Origin: Streptomyces humi
GTDB taxonomy: Bacteria; Actinomycetota; Actinomycetes; Streptomycetales; Streptomycetaceae
NCBI RefSeq assembly: GCF_001005085.2
Contig: NZ_LBMU02000065.1
Coordinates: 1 to 64,000, forward strand
DNA length: 64,000 nucleotides
Direction of reading: 5' to 3'
Numbering within the stretch: position 1 is the first letter of the stretch; every line of letters begins with the position of its first letter. Positions 17,864 through 25,783 of this stretch are shown here, in pieces. The notes beneath the pieces are model-generated. The model saw only the letters and a program-made list of their open reading frames with translations, did no database searches and was not told where the DNA came from. The translations under genes and the position numbers were made by a program.

Positions 17864-17886
17864 CTATCAGGGACCCTGCCTGATAG
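17864..17886. promoter_or_regulatory. Inverted repeat between the MFS and ROK genes, probable operator
   Basis: CTATCAGG (17864-17871) and CCTGATAG (17879-17886) are perfect 8-bp arms separated by 7 bp. ROK repressors such as NagC and Mlc bind inverted repeats of this length. The site sits in the 122-bp divergent gap and could control both genes. Confidence 0.65.
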
Positions 17887-17938
17887 ATAGGGAGCGAAGT
17901 GGCCGTCCCGGGCCGCATGTTCTGGGAGGATGCCCGTC

Positions 17939-19447
17939 ATGCCCGCATCACCGAGCACCGCCCGGGCCATCAACGACCGGCTCGCGCTGAGCCTGCTCCA
18001 GCAGCAAGGGCCGCTGACGGCAGGCCAGTTGAAACAGCTGACCGGGCTGTCCCGGCCGACCGTCGCCGACCTCGTCGAACGGCTCGCCGCGTCCGGTCTG
18101 ATCGCGGTGGTCGGCGAGTCCGGCGAGCAGCGCCGGGGGCCGAACGCCCGCCTGTACGGGATCGTCGCGGACCGCGCCCATCTGGCCGCCCTCGACGTGC
18201 GCACCGACAGCGTCTCGGTCCTCGTCTCCGACCTGGTGGGGCGGGTGCTGGCCGAGGGGACGGTGCCGGTCGGCCCGGAGGAGGGGACCACGGCGGCCGT
18301 CGAACAGGCGGTGGCGCTCGTGGAGCGGACGGTGAAGGAGGCGGAGGCCTCCGGCGGGGGGCGGCTGCACACCGTCGGCATCGGGGCGCCCGGGCTCATC
18401 GACCCGGCGACCTGCGAACTCCGTGACTCGGCGGGGCTGCCGGCGTGGCACCGCCGCCTGGTCGCCGCGCTCCAGGAGCGTTTCCCCGAGGCGCGGGTCA
18501 GCGTCGAGAACGAGACCAACCTGGCCGCCCTGGCCGAGCAGCGGGAGGGCGTGGCCCGCGACCGGGACACCTTCGTCCTGCTCTGGCTCGGCGACGGCTG
18601 CGGCGCCGCCGTGGTCCTCGACGGCAGCCTGCGCCGCGGTGCCTCCGGAGGCACCGGGGAGATCGGCTTCCTCCCGGTACCGGGCACCGAAGCCCTCCCG
18701 TCGGCCACGGACTGCTCGGGCGGCTACCACTCCCTGGTAGGAGCGGCGGCGATCACCCGACTGGCCGAACAGTGTGGCCTGCCCCCGTCCGAGACCGCGG
18801 CCCAGGCGGTGGCACAGGCAACCCGAACAACACCCGACCCACCCGCCCCCCTCGAAACCACCGGCACCCCGGCAGAGCCTCGAAGGGGCGCGGGGAACGG
18901 CGCGGCGGGCCATGACGCGCCCGCGGCCGACGACGGCCTGTCCCGACCGCGCCTTGAAGCCGACGGTGGCTCGGCAGAGCCTCGAAGGGGCGCGGAGAAC
19001 GGCGCGGCGGGCCATGACGCGCCCGCGGCCGACGACGGCCTGTCCCGACCGCGCCTTGAAGCCGACGGTGGCTCGGCAGAGCCCCGAAGGGGCGCGGGGG
19101 ACGGCGTGGCCGGTCACGACGTGGCCGCGGTCGGCCGGCGAGCCGCTTCGGGTCCGTCCGGGGACCGTTCCGGTCGTTTTCTGGATGCCCTCGCCGACCG
19201 TATCGCCGTAGGTGTGGCCGCTGTCGTCGCCGTTCTGGACCCCGGCTGCGTGGTCCTGGGTGGTGAGATCGGCCCCGCCGGTGGTGCCGTGCTCGCCGAG
19301 CGGGTCGAGGCGCGGCTGCGTCTGATGTCCCCGCTGGCCACCGAGGTACGGGCGAGCACCCTCGGCGGCGCCGCCGTACTGCGCGGCGCCCTGCTGACCG
19401 CCCGGGAGCGCGCCCAGGACGACCTCTTCGCACCTCCGGGCCGGTGA
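17939..19447 (+). CDS. ROK-family transcriptional regulator with a repeat insertion
   Basis: A 502-residue regulator. Residues 1-75 carry a MarR-like helix-turn-helix (GPLTAGQLKQLTGLSRPTVADLVERLAASGL). A ROK sugar-kinase-like domain follows: VGIGAPGLIDPAT, VENETNLAALAE, WLGDGCGAAVVLDG and GGTGEIGFLPV. The zinc motif CxCGxxGC of typical ROK proteins is reduced to a single cysteine (TDCSGGYHS). Between about residues 290 and 400 the domain is split by an Ala/Gly/Arg-rich insertion made of 34-residue repeats, before it resumes with DALADRIAVGVAAVVAVLDPGCVVLGGEI. ROK proteins are usually near 400 residues. The ATG at 17939 is ideally spaced from GGGAGG (17924-17929); ATG 17930 overlaps that site. 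Confidence 0.83.
   Translation: MPASPSTARAINDRLALSLLQQQGPLTAGQLKQLTGLSRPTVADLVERLAASGLIAVVGESGEQRRGPNARLYGIVADRAHLAALDVRTDSVSVLVSDLVGRVLAEGTVPVGPEEGTTAAVEQAVALVERTVKEAEASGGGRLHTVGIGAPGLIDPATCELRDSAGLPAWHRRLVAALQERFPEARVSVENETNLAALAEQREGVARDRDTFVLLWLGDGCGAAVVLDGSLRRGASGGTGEIGFLPVPGTEALPSATDCSGGYHSLVGAAAITRLAEQCGLPPSETAAQAVAQATRTTPDPPAPLETTGTPAEPRRGAGNGAAGHDAPAADDGLSRPRLEADGGSAEPRRGAENGAAGHDAPAADDGLSRPRLEADGGSAEPRRGAGDGVAGHDVAAVGRRAASGPSGDRSGRFLDALADRIAVGVAAVVAVLDPGCVVLGGEIGPAGGAVLAERVEARLRLMSPLATEVRASTLGGAAVLRGALLTARERAQDDLFAPPGR
18871..19125 (+). repeat. 102-bp tandem repeat inside the ROK gene (two full copies and a partial third)
   Basis: Copies start at 18871, 18973 and 19075, each 102 bp (34 codons), so the reading frame is kept. 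The protein unit begins AEPRRGAGNGAAGHDAPAAD and ends RPRLEADGGS. Copies one and two are nearly identical; the third diverges after about 50 bp. Each contains a version of gggcgcggggaac, the core of the dispersed repeat seen at the window start. Confidence 0.85.
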
Positions 19448-19465
19448 CCCCGCCGGGGGCAACCG

Positions 19466-20200
19466 TCAGCGGCGTGTCAGGAAGTCCTCGAACGTGCCCT
19501 TCCCGACCGCCCGTTCCGGTGTCAGGTGGCCGCCGTCCCGGAAGGCGCGGTACGCCCCGCCGAACAGCGGTACCCCGACCACCGCCCGGCGCCGCCCGCT
19601 CGCCTTCAGGTACGCACGGGCCAGCGACTCCAGGGACCGCACCTCGGGGCCGCCCATGTCGGCCACCCGCCCCGCCGGCCCCGCACCGGCCAACTCGGCC
19701 AGCCGGTCCGCGACTTCGGCCACCTCGATCGGCTGGTCGGGCACCCCGCGCGGCACCGCGAGCACGGGCGCCTTCGCCAGCCCCTCGAACAGCGTCACCA
19801 GCAGATCGTGGAACTGCGTCGTCCGCAGCACGGTCCAGCCGAGCCCCGACTCCTCGACCAGCCGTTCCACCGCGAGCTTCGCCCGGTAGTAGCCGAACGG
19901 CACCCGGTCCACCCCCACGATCGAGATGTACACCAGATGGCCCACCGAGGCCCGCCGCGCCGCCGCGATCAGGTTCGCCGCCGCCCGCTCGTCACCGCCC
20001 TTCGGCGTGCTCGCGCAGTGCACGACCGTGTCCACGCCGGCCAGTGCCGTGTCGAGACCGGCTCCGCCCGTGCGCAGGTCCACGGCGTAGGGCTGGGCGT
20101 GCCGGCTGAGCACCCGCACCTCGTGGCCGTCCGCCCGCAACCGCGCCGCGACGAGCCGGCCGAGCGTGCCGGTTCCGCCGGTCACCAGGGTCGTGGTCAT
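19466..20200 (-). CDS. NAD(P)-binding SDR-like protein (NmrA/YbjT type)
   Basis: A 244-residue atypical short-chain dehydrogenase. The Rossmann motif TLVTGGTGTLGRLVAARL is at residues 3-20. HLVYISIVGVDRVPFGYYRAKLAVE gives the YxxxK pair, and RTTQFHDLL is typical of the NmrA-like group, which are redox sensors or ubiquinone-biogenesis-like proteins rather than well-defined enzymes. The ATG at 20200 is preferred to the upstream codon at 20350, because the extension would begin inside the promoter. The gene is read from a promoter at 20346-20375 almost identical to that of the chitinase gene, so DasR control is expected. Confidence 0.8.
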   Translation of the reverse strand: MTTTLVTGGTGTLGRLVAARLRADGHEVRVLSRHAQPYAVDLRTGGAGLDTALAGVDTVVHCASTPKGGDERAAANLIAAARRASVGHLVYISIVGVDRVPFGYYRAKLAVERLVEESGLGWTVLRTTQFHDLLVTLFEGLAKAPVLAVPRGVPDQPIEVAEVADRLAELAGAGPAGRVADMGGPEVRSLESLARAYLKASGRRRAVVGVPLFGGAYRAFRDGGHLTPERAVGKGTFEDFLTRR

Positions 20201-20345
20201 GTCGTTCCGTCCCTCCGGACACCGGGCGCTCCCGGTCGGAACGCCCCTCCGGCGAGTACGACTGCGCGCACCCCGCGAAATGTGACATCGGCGCGCGACC
20301 CGGCGACGGGCAAGGGCCGTCGTCACCGCCGCCGGGTTCGCTCGC

Positions 20346-20375
20346 ACCATAAAAGGACTAGACCAGTAGGGTCAA
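20346..20375 (-). promoter_or_regulatory. Chitinase-type promoter with DasR operator, reading towards 20200
   Basis: On the minus strand: TTGACC (20375-20370), 18-bp spacer, TATGGT (20351-20346). The spacer contains ACTGGTCTAGTCC (20367-20355), a good match to the DasR responsive element ACTGGTCTAGACC. The 22 bp from 20355 to 20376 are identical to 37950-37971 in front of chiD. Confidence 0.7.
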
Positions 20376-20532
20376 TAGAGGTGAATCGAAGTCAGGAACC
20401 CTGGTCCGGGCGGCCGTTGGGCACACGTCGACCCCCGTGGGAAGTCCAGCGGCACGGGCTGTGAGGCAGCCCACACCGTTCGCCTGTATGGACCACCATC
20501 GGGCGTGGCACACTGGCGGTGTACCAGAAGCA

Positions 20533-20691
20533 GCGCACTCCGGGGTCGGTGAAAGTCCGAACCGGCGGTTACAGTCCGCGACCCGTCCGCTTCCAGCGGC
20601 CGGTTGACCAGGTGAAATTCCTGGACCGACGGTTAAAGTCCGGATGGGAGGCAGTGCGCGGCGGGCGAGCATGTACATGTGCGCGCCGCCG
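20533..20691 (+). promoter_or_regulatory. FMN riboswitch (RFN element) of the riboflavin operon
   Basis: The closing stem is GCGCAC (20533-20538) with GTGCGC (20654-20659). Hallmarks are CGGGGTCGGTGAAAGTCCGA, ACCGGCGGTTACAGTCCGCG, GACCAGGTGAAATTCCTGG, ACCGACGGTTAAAGTCCGGA and TGGGAGGCAGTGCGC, in order. Directly after, CGGCGGgCG (20659-20667) can pair with CGCGCCGCCG (20682-20691) and would compete with the closing stem, a likely expression platform. FMN binding is known to switch riboflavin genes off. The RNA lies 126 bp before ribE. Confidence 0.95.
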
Positions 20692-20816
20692 TATCTGGTC
20701 TCGTCCGTGCCGGACGGGACCTTGTCGGCGTCGCACCGGTGTGTTCACCCGTACATTCTGTCGTCCTTCGACAGGCCCCGGAGTCCGTGCCCCGTTGAGG
20801 CAGGAGGACCCGGGAA

Positions 20817-21422
20817 GTGTTCACCGGAATCGTCGAAGAGCTGGGTGAGATCACCGCCGTCGAGAACCTCGGCGACGCCTCCCGTTTCCGGCTCCGTGGC
20901 CCCGTAGTGACCGAGGGCGCACAGCACGGCGACTCCATCGCCGTGAACGGCGTCTGTCTGACCGTCGTGGAGCACGAGGGGGACGAGTTCACCGCCGACG
21001 TCATGGCGGAGACCCTCCGGCGGTCCTCCCTCGGCGCCCTGGGCGTCGGCTCCCGCGTCAACCTGGAGCGCCCCACCGCCGTCGGCTCCCGCCTCGGCGG
21101 CCACATCGTGCAGGGCCACGTGGACGGCACCGGTCAGGTGCTGGCCCGCACCCCCTCCGAGCACTGGGAGATCGTCAAGGTCTCGCTCCCGGCCGACCTC
21201 GCCCGCTACGTCGTGGAGAAGGGCTCCATCACGGTCGACGGCATCAGCCTCACCGTCGTGGAGGCGGGCGCGGACCACTTCACCGTCAGCCTCATCCCCA
21301 CCACCCTCGACCTGACCACGCTCGGCCACAAGCAGCCCGGCGACCCGGTCAACCTCGAGGTCGACGTCGTCGCCAAGTACGTCGAGCGGCTGCTCGCGAA
21401 CACGCAGGGAGCGGGCAAGTGA
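20817..21422 (+). CDS. ribE: Riboflavin synthase alpha subunit
   Basis: A 201-residue enzyme that dismutates two 6,7-dimethyl-8-ribityllumazine molecules into riboflavin and the pyrimidinedione recycled by RibH. It starts MFTGIVEELG, as this family does, and shows two homologous barrels, each with a GHIVQGHVDGTG or KGSITVDGISLTV type segment. GTG at 20817 has AGGAGG at 20802-20807. Its stop overlaps the GTG of the transporter gene. It is the first gene behind the FMN riboswitch. The enzyme is called RibB in some Streptomyces papers. Confidence 0.95.
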   Translation: MFTGIVEELGEITAVENLGDASRFRLRGPVVTEGAQHGDSIAVNGVCLTVVEHEGDEFTADVMAETLRRSSLGALGVGSRVNLERPTAVGSRLGGHIVQGHVDGTGQVLARTPSEHWEIVKVSLPADLARYVVEKGSITVDGISLTVVEAGADHFTVSLIPTTLDLTTLGHKQPGDPVNLEVDVVAKYVERLLANTQGAGK

Positions 21423-22060
21423 ACTGGCTGAACTCCGAGGCGTTCACCCTCCTCGACCAGCACATCATCTGGTCGGACATGATCGGCAACATCCTGGGCC
21501 TGATCACCCTCGCCCTCGGCTGGCGGCGCTCGCTGCTCACCTGGCCGGTGCAGTTCCTCTCCGGCCTGGTGCTGTTCATCGCCTTCTACGGCCACCTGGC
21601 CGGCAGCGCGGGCAAGCAGGTCGTCGTCATGGTGGTCGCCCTGTACGGCTGGTGGCAGTGGAACCGCGACAAGGACCGGTCCGGTGACGGCCACATCGTG
21701 CCCCGCTTCGCCACCTGGGGCGAGCGCGCCGCGATGCTCGCCGCCGCGGCCGTCGGCACGGTCGCCGTCGCCCTGCTCTTCAAGGCCTTCCCGTCCCTGT
21801 CCTGGGACCCCTGGCCGGACGCCTACATCTTCGTCGGCACGATCGTCGCGATGTACGCCCAGGCCCGCGGCATGGTCGAGTTCTGGATCGCCTGGCTCCT
21901 GGTCGACCTGGTCGGCGTCCCGCTGAACTTCGCCAACGGCTACGCCTTCTCCGGCTTCGTCTACGTCATCTACGGCGCGCTCGTCCTGTGGGGCATGCGC
22001 GACTGGTGGCAGCGCTCCCGCCAGGGCGCGCGGCCCGCTCTGGAAGGAGCCCCCGCATGA
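21419..22060 (+). CDS. ribM: Riboflavin transporter of the PnuC family
   Basis: A 213-residue membrane protein with about seven hydrophobic segments and the PnuC-family motif YGWWQWNRDKD. PnuC proteins facilitate vitamin uptake; the member in actinobacterial riboflavin operons, RibM, was shown to import riboflavin (S. davawensis, Corynebacterium). Start GTG overlaps the ribE stop (GTGA), and its own stop overlaps the next start (ATGA). Being under the FMN riboswitch, it links uptake and synthesis. Confidence 0.9.
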   Translation: MNWLNSEAFTLLDQHIIWSDMIGNILGLITLALGWRRSLLTWPVQFLSGLVLFIAFYGHLAGSAGKQVVVMVVALYGWWQWNRDKDRSGDGHIVPRFATWGERAAMLAAAAVGTVAVALLFKAFPSLSWDPWPDAYIFVGTIVAMYAQARGMVEFWIAWLLVDLVGVPLNFANGYAFSGFVYVIYGALVLWGMRDWWQRSRQGARPALEGAPA

Positions 22061-23346
22061 CCGCGGCACCCGTCCTCCACAGCACCCACGGAATCGACGA
22101 CCTCGTCCTGGACCCGGTCGAGCAGGCCGTCGCCGACATCGCCGCCGGCCGCCCCATCGTGGTGGTCGACGACGAGGACCGCGAGAACGAGGGCGACCTC
22201 GTCATCGCCGCCGAGAAGGCCACCCCCGAGATCATCGCCTTCATGATGAGCGAGTGCCGCGGCCTGATCTGCGCCCCCATGGAGGGCGAGGAACTGGACC
22301 GGCTCCGGCTGCCGCAGATGGTCGAGGACAACACCGAGTCCATGAAGACCGCGTTCACCGTCTCCGTGGACGCCTCCGCCGCGCACGGCGTCACCACCGG
22401 CATCTCGGCCGCCGACCGCGCCACCACGCTCCAGCTGCTGGCGAGCGGTGCCGCCGAGCCGTCCGACCTCGTCCGCCCCGGCCATGTCTTCCCGCTGCGC
22501 GCCCGCCCCGGCGGCGTCCTCACCCGCAACGGGCACACCGAGGCCGCCGTCGACCTCGCCCGGCTCGCGGGCCTGCGCCCAGCCGGCGCCATCGTGGAGA
22601 TCGCCGGCGAGGACGGCCGGATGCTCCGCCTCCCCGAGCTGATCCCGTTCGCCCGCAAGCACGGCCTGACGATCATCTCCATCGCGGACCTGATCACCTA
22701 CCGCCGGTCCGCCGAGCCCACCGTCCGCCGCGAGGCCGAGGTCAAGCTGCCCACCCGGCACGGCACCTTCACGGCGTACGGCTACCGCTCCACCACCGAC
22801 GGCGTCGAGCACGTCGCCCTCGTCCACGGCGAGATCGGCGACGGCGAAGACGTCCTGGTCCGCGTCCACTCCGAGTGCCTCACCGGGGACGTCTTCGGCT
22901 CCGCCCGCTGCGACTGCGGCCCCCAGCTCGACGAGGCGCTCGAACGCATCCAGGAAGAGGGCCGCGGCATCGTCGTCTACCTGCGCGGACACGAGGGCCG
23001 GGGCATCGGGCTGCTGTCCAAGCTGCGCGCCTACGAACTACAGGAACGCGGCCGCGACACCCTCGACGCCAACCTCGAACTCGGCCTGCCCGCCGACGCC
23101 CGCGACTACCGCGCGGGCGCCCGGATCCTGACCGACCTCGGCGTGCGCAGCGTCCGGCTGATGACCAACAACCCCGACAAGAGCGACGCGCTGCTGAGCC
23201 ACGGTCTCAGGATCAGCGGGCGCGAGCCGATGCCCGTGCAGGCGGGCGAGCACAACCTCCGCTACCTGCGCACCAAGCGGGACCGGATGGGCCACGACCT
23301 GCCCTGGCTGGACACGCCGGCCGTGGCCACCTGCGCGAACCAGTAG
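22057..23346 (+). CDS. ribBA: Bifunctional DHBP synthase / GTP cyclohydrolase II
   Basis: A 429-residue two-domain enzyme that supplies both riboflavin precursors. Residues 15-215 are 3,4-dihydroxy-2-butanone-4-phosphate synthase, with the metal and catalytic motif DDEDRENEGDL and HTEAAVDLARLAG. Residues 225-425 are GTP cyclohydrolase II, with the zinc ligands in SECLTGDVFGSARCDCG and the catalytic GHEGRGIGL. ATG at 22057 follows AAGGAG by seven bases. The two-domain form is common in actinobacteria. Confidence 0.95.
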   Translation: MTAAPVLHSTHGIDDLVLDPVEQAVADIAAGRPIVVVDDEDRENEGDLVIAAEKATPEIIAFMMSECRGLICAPMEGEELDRLRLPQMVEDNTESMKTAFTVSVDASAAHGVTTGISAADRATTLQLLASGAAEPSDLVRPGHVFPLRARPGGVLTRNGHTEAAVDLARLAGLRPAGAIVEIAGEDGRMLRLPELIPFARKHGLTIISIADLITYRRSAEPTVRREAEVKLPTRHGTFTAYGYRSTTDGVEHVALVHGEIGDGEDVLVRVHSECLTGDVFGSARCDCGPQLDEALERIQEEGRGIVVYLRGHEGRGIGLLSKLRAYELQERGRDTLDANLELGLPADARDYRAGARILTDLGVRSVRLMTNNPDKSDALLSHGLRISGREPMPVQAGEHNLRYLRTKRDRMGHDLPWLDTPAVATCANQ

Positions 23347-23372
23347 AGAAACAGCACTGAGGAGAGACGTAC

Positions 23373-23858
23373 GTGAGCGGCAAGGGTGCACCGGAGTTGT
23401 CCGTACGCAATGTCAGCGACCTGCGGGTCGCCGTCATCGCGGCCCAGTGGCACGAGAAGGTGATGGACGGACTGGTGGACGGCGCCCTGCGCGCCCTGCG
23501 CGACCTGGGCATCGACGAGCCCACCCTGCTCCGGGTCCCCGGTACCTGGGAGCTCTCGGTCGCCGCGAAGGTCCTCGCCGGCCGCGGCTACGACGCGGTG
23601 GTCGCCCTCGGTGTCGTCATCCGCGGTGGCACCCCGCACTTCGAGTACGTGTGCCAGGGCGTCACCCAGGGCCTCACCCAGGTCTCCGTCGAGACCGGCG
23701 TCCCCGTCGGCTTCGGCGTACTCACCTGCGACAACGAGGAGCAGGCCCTGGACCGCGCCGGCCTGCCCGGATCGAACGAGGACAAGGGCCACGAGGCGGT
23801 GACGGCCGCCGTGGCGACGGCGGCCACGCTCCGCTCAGTATCTGAACCCTGGCACTGA
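23373..23858 (+). CDS. ribH: 6,7-dimethyl-8-ribityllumazine synthase
   Basis: A 161-residue enzyme that condenses the RibA-derived pyrimidine with the RibB product. Family features are the N-terminal RVAVIAAQWHEKVMDGL, the phosphate/substrate loop VPGTWELSVAAKVLA, ALGVVIRGGTPHFEYV with the catalytic histidine, and GVLTCDNEEQALDRAG. It normally forms pentamers or icosahedra. GTG follows a GAGGAGAG ribosome site. It is the last riboflavin gene here; no ribD (deaminase/reductase) is present. Confidence 0.95.
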   Translation: MSGKGAPELSVRNVSDLRVAVIAAQWHEKVMDGLVDGALRALRDLGIDEPTLLRVPGTWELSVAAKVLAGRGYDAVVALGVVIRGGTPHFEYVCQGVTQGLTQVSVETGVPVGFGVLTCDNEEQALDRAGLPGSNEDKGHEAVTAAVATAATLRSVSEPWH

Positions 23859-23892
23859 GCGAGGCGGCATTTGGCGTAGTCTGGCGCTCACC

Positions 23893-24165
23893 ATGTCCAA
23901 CAAGACTTTCGAGGAGCTCTTCACCGAGCTCCAGCACAAGGCCGCCCACGGCGACCCCGCCACGTCCCGCACCGCCGAGCTGGTCGGCAAGGGCGTCCAT
24001 GCCATCGGCAAGAAGGTCGTCGAGGAGGCCGCCGAGGTCTGGATGGCCGCCGAGTACGAGGGCAAGGAGGCGGCCGCCGAGGAGATCTCGCAGCTGCTCT
24101 ACCACGTCCAGGTGATGATGGTCGCCCGCGGCATCTCGCTGGACGACGTCTACGCCCACCTCTGA
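23893..24165 (+). CDS. hisE: Phosphoribosyl-ATP pyrophosphatase
   Basis: A 90-residue enzyme of the second step of histidine synthesis, which hydrolyses PR-ATP to PR-AMP. The all-alpha NTP-pyrophosphatase fold is seen in FEELFTELQHKA and the metal-binding KKVVEEAAEVWMAAEYEGKE and EEISQLLYHVQVMM. Length is normal for a stand-alone HisE. It lies 34 bp after ribH and 43 bp before hisG. A TAGTCT at 23877-23882 could be a -10, but no convincing -35 is seen. Confidence 0.94.
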   Translation: MSNKTFEELFTELQHKAAHGDPATSRTAELVGKGVHAIGKKVVEEAAEVWMAAEYEGKEAAAEEISQLLYHVQVMMVARGISLDDVYAHL

Positions 24166-24208
24166 ACCACCCGCCGTCACCCCTCCCAGAGCAAAGGAAG
24201 CCGACCTC

Positions 24209-25057
24209 ATGCTGCGCATCGCCGTCCCCAACAAGGGTTCCCTCTCAGGCCCTGCGGCGGACATGCTGCATGAGGCCGGCTACCGGCAGCGGCGGGAGTC
24301 CAAGGAACTCCGCATCGTCGACCCGGTCAACGACGTGGAGTTCTTCTACCTGCGCCCCCGCGACATCGCGATCTACGTCTCCTCCGGCCGCCTCGACATC
24401 GGCATCACCGGCCGTGACCTGCTCGTCGACTCCGGCGCCAACGCCGAGGAGATCCTGCCGCTCGGCTTCGCCCGCTCCACCTTCCGCTTCGCCTCGAAGC
24501 CGGGCGCGGCGAACTCCCTGGCCGACCTGACGGGCAAGACGGTCGCCACCTCCTACGAGGGGATCGTCGGCAAGCACCTCGCGGACAGCGGCGTCGACGC
24601 CTCCGTGGTCCACCTGGACGGCGCCGTCGAGACCGCCATCGAACTGGGCGTGGCCGAGGTCATCGCCGACGTCGTGGAGACCGGCACCAGCCTGCGCAAC
24701 GCCGGCCTGGAGGTCTTCGGCGAACCGATCATGAAGTCCGAGGCGATCGTGATCCGCCGCACCGGCGCGGACGCCGAGGAGCCCAAGGTCCAGCAGTTCC
24801 TGCGCCGGCTCCAGGGCGTCCTGGTCGCGCGGACGTACGTGATGATGGACTACGACTGCCGGGTCGAGCAGCTGGAGAAGGCCGTCGCCCTCACCCCGGG
24901 CCTGGAGTCGCCGACCGTCTCCCCGCTGCACAACGAGGGCTGGGTAGCCGTCCGCGCCATGGTCCCCACCAAGGACGCCCAGGGCATCATGGACGACCTC
25001 TACGACCTCGGTGCCCGCGCCATCCTGACCACGGCCATCCACGCCTGCCGCCTCTGA
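24209..25057 (+). CDS. hisG: ATP phosphoribosyltransferase (long form)
   Basis: A 282-residue first enzyme of histidine synthesis, joining PRPP to ATP. It begins LRIAVPNKGSLSGPA and has the PRPP-binding region VIADVVETGTSLRNAGLEV. The C-terminal 75 residues (SPTVSPLHNEGWVAVRAMVPTKDAQGIMDDL) are the ACT-like regulatory domain of long-form HisG, which mediates feedback inhibition by histidine, so no HisZ partner is needed. A purine-rich GCAAAGGAAG ribosome site precedes the ATG. Confidence 0.95.
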   Translation: MLRIAVPNKGSLSGPAADMLHEAGYRQRRESKELRIVDPVNDVEFFYLRPRDIAIYVSSGRLDIGITGRDLLVDSGANAEEILPLGFARSTFRFASKPGAANSLADLTGKTVATSYEGIVGKHLADSGVDASVVHLDGAVETAIELGVAEVIADVVETGTSLRNAGLEVFGEPIMKSEAIVIRRTGADAEEPKVQQFLRRLQGVLVARTYVMMDYDCRVEQLEKAVALTPGLESPTVSPLHNEGWVAVRAMVPTKDAQGIMDDLYDLGARAILTTAIHACRL

Positions 25058-25071
25058 GGGCCCCGCGAGAG

Positions 25072-25527
25072 ATGTCCGAGCCTCCCACGCTGCCCGTCAC
25101 CTTCCGGCCGGGCCACACCCGTGCGATCCTCCTCACCGCCGGTGTCGCGATCTTCGTCACCATCTCCGGTGTCGCGCTGCTCCTGGAGCAGCTCGGTCCG
25201 GGGGAGAAGCTCAGCTTCGTCGTCACCGGCGCCCTGATCTTCTGGGTGCTGGCACAGCTGGCCCGGGTGAAGGTGGTCGCCGACGAGTCCGGGGTCACCG
25301 TCGTCAACATCGCCGCCAAGCGGCATCTCCAGTGGGCGGAGATCCTCCAGGTGAACCTCCGCCCGGGTGACCCCTGGGTGTTCCTCGACCTCAGCGACGG
25401 CACCAGTCTGCCCGCGCTCGGCATCCAGCCCGGCATCGCCAAGCAGCGCGCCATCGCCGACGCCAAGGCCCTCCGGGCCCTCGCCGAGGCCCACACGATC
25501 CACGACCCCGAGCAGCATCAGGGCTGA
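25072..25527 (+). CDS. PH-domain (YdbT/YvbH-like) membrane protein
   Basis: A 151-residue protein with two membrane helices (about residues 18-38 and 48-63) and a cytoplasmic bacterial PH-like domain (VVADESGVTVVNIAAKRHLQWAEILQVNLRPGDPWVFLDLSDG). It starts 14 bp after hisG and is likely in the same transcript. Neighbouring conservation of hisG with such a protein is, from memory, common in actinomycetes, but no function is established. Confidence 0.78.
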   Translation: MSEPPTLPVTFRPGHTRAILLTAGVAIFVTISGVALLLEQLGPGEKLSFVVTGALIFWVLAQLARVKVVADESGVTVVNIAAKRHLQWAEILQVNLRPGDPWVFLDLSDGTSLPALGIQPGIAKQRAIADAKALRALAEAHTIHDPEQHQG

Positions 25528-25783
25528 GATCACGCAACTTGGGGGCCGTATCCGGGCCGTCGACCCTGCCGCATCGGCCCCTGTCTTGATTAATCTGTTG
25601 GCGGAGGCTTTTCACGTCCCGCCTCCGCCCCTGTGGCGCGCTCCGCGCACAGGGGTTCCTGCTACCCGAGGAGTGACCCTCTCCGGCGATGGACGGATCG
25701 TCCTGTAGTACCTGCGCCGCCCCCTCCCGACATACCGTGGACCGCCCCTGCGGAGTCCGCGGCGAAGCGGAGGCGGCGGCATC
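25528..25783 (+). promoter_or_regulatory. 256-bp hairpin-rich leader before the CNNM pair
   Basis: No gene is seen here. GGCGGAGGC (25600-25608) pairs perfectly with GCCTCCGCC (25621-25629). CCCCTGTG (25628-25635) pairs with CACAGGGG (25648-25655); the two hairpins share two bases and so stack or compete. GGACG (25691-25695) with CGTCC (25699-25703) is a third. TAATCT at 25591-25596 just upstream could be a -10 element, which would make the hairpins the first part of the transcript. No T-run follows them, so a simple terminator for hisG is less likely. I could not match the structure to a named riboswitch. Confidence 0.45.

Noticed and set aside
20644..20907. A plus-strand frame running through the FMN riboswitch platform into ribE
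   Set aside because: No ribosome site, it overlaps ribE in another frame, and the region is explained by the riboswitch.
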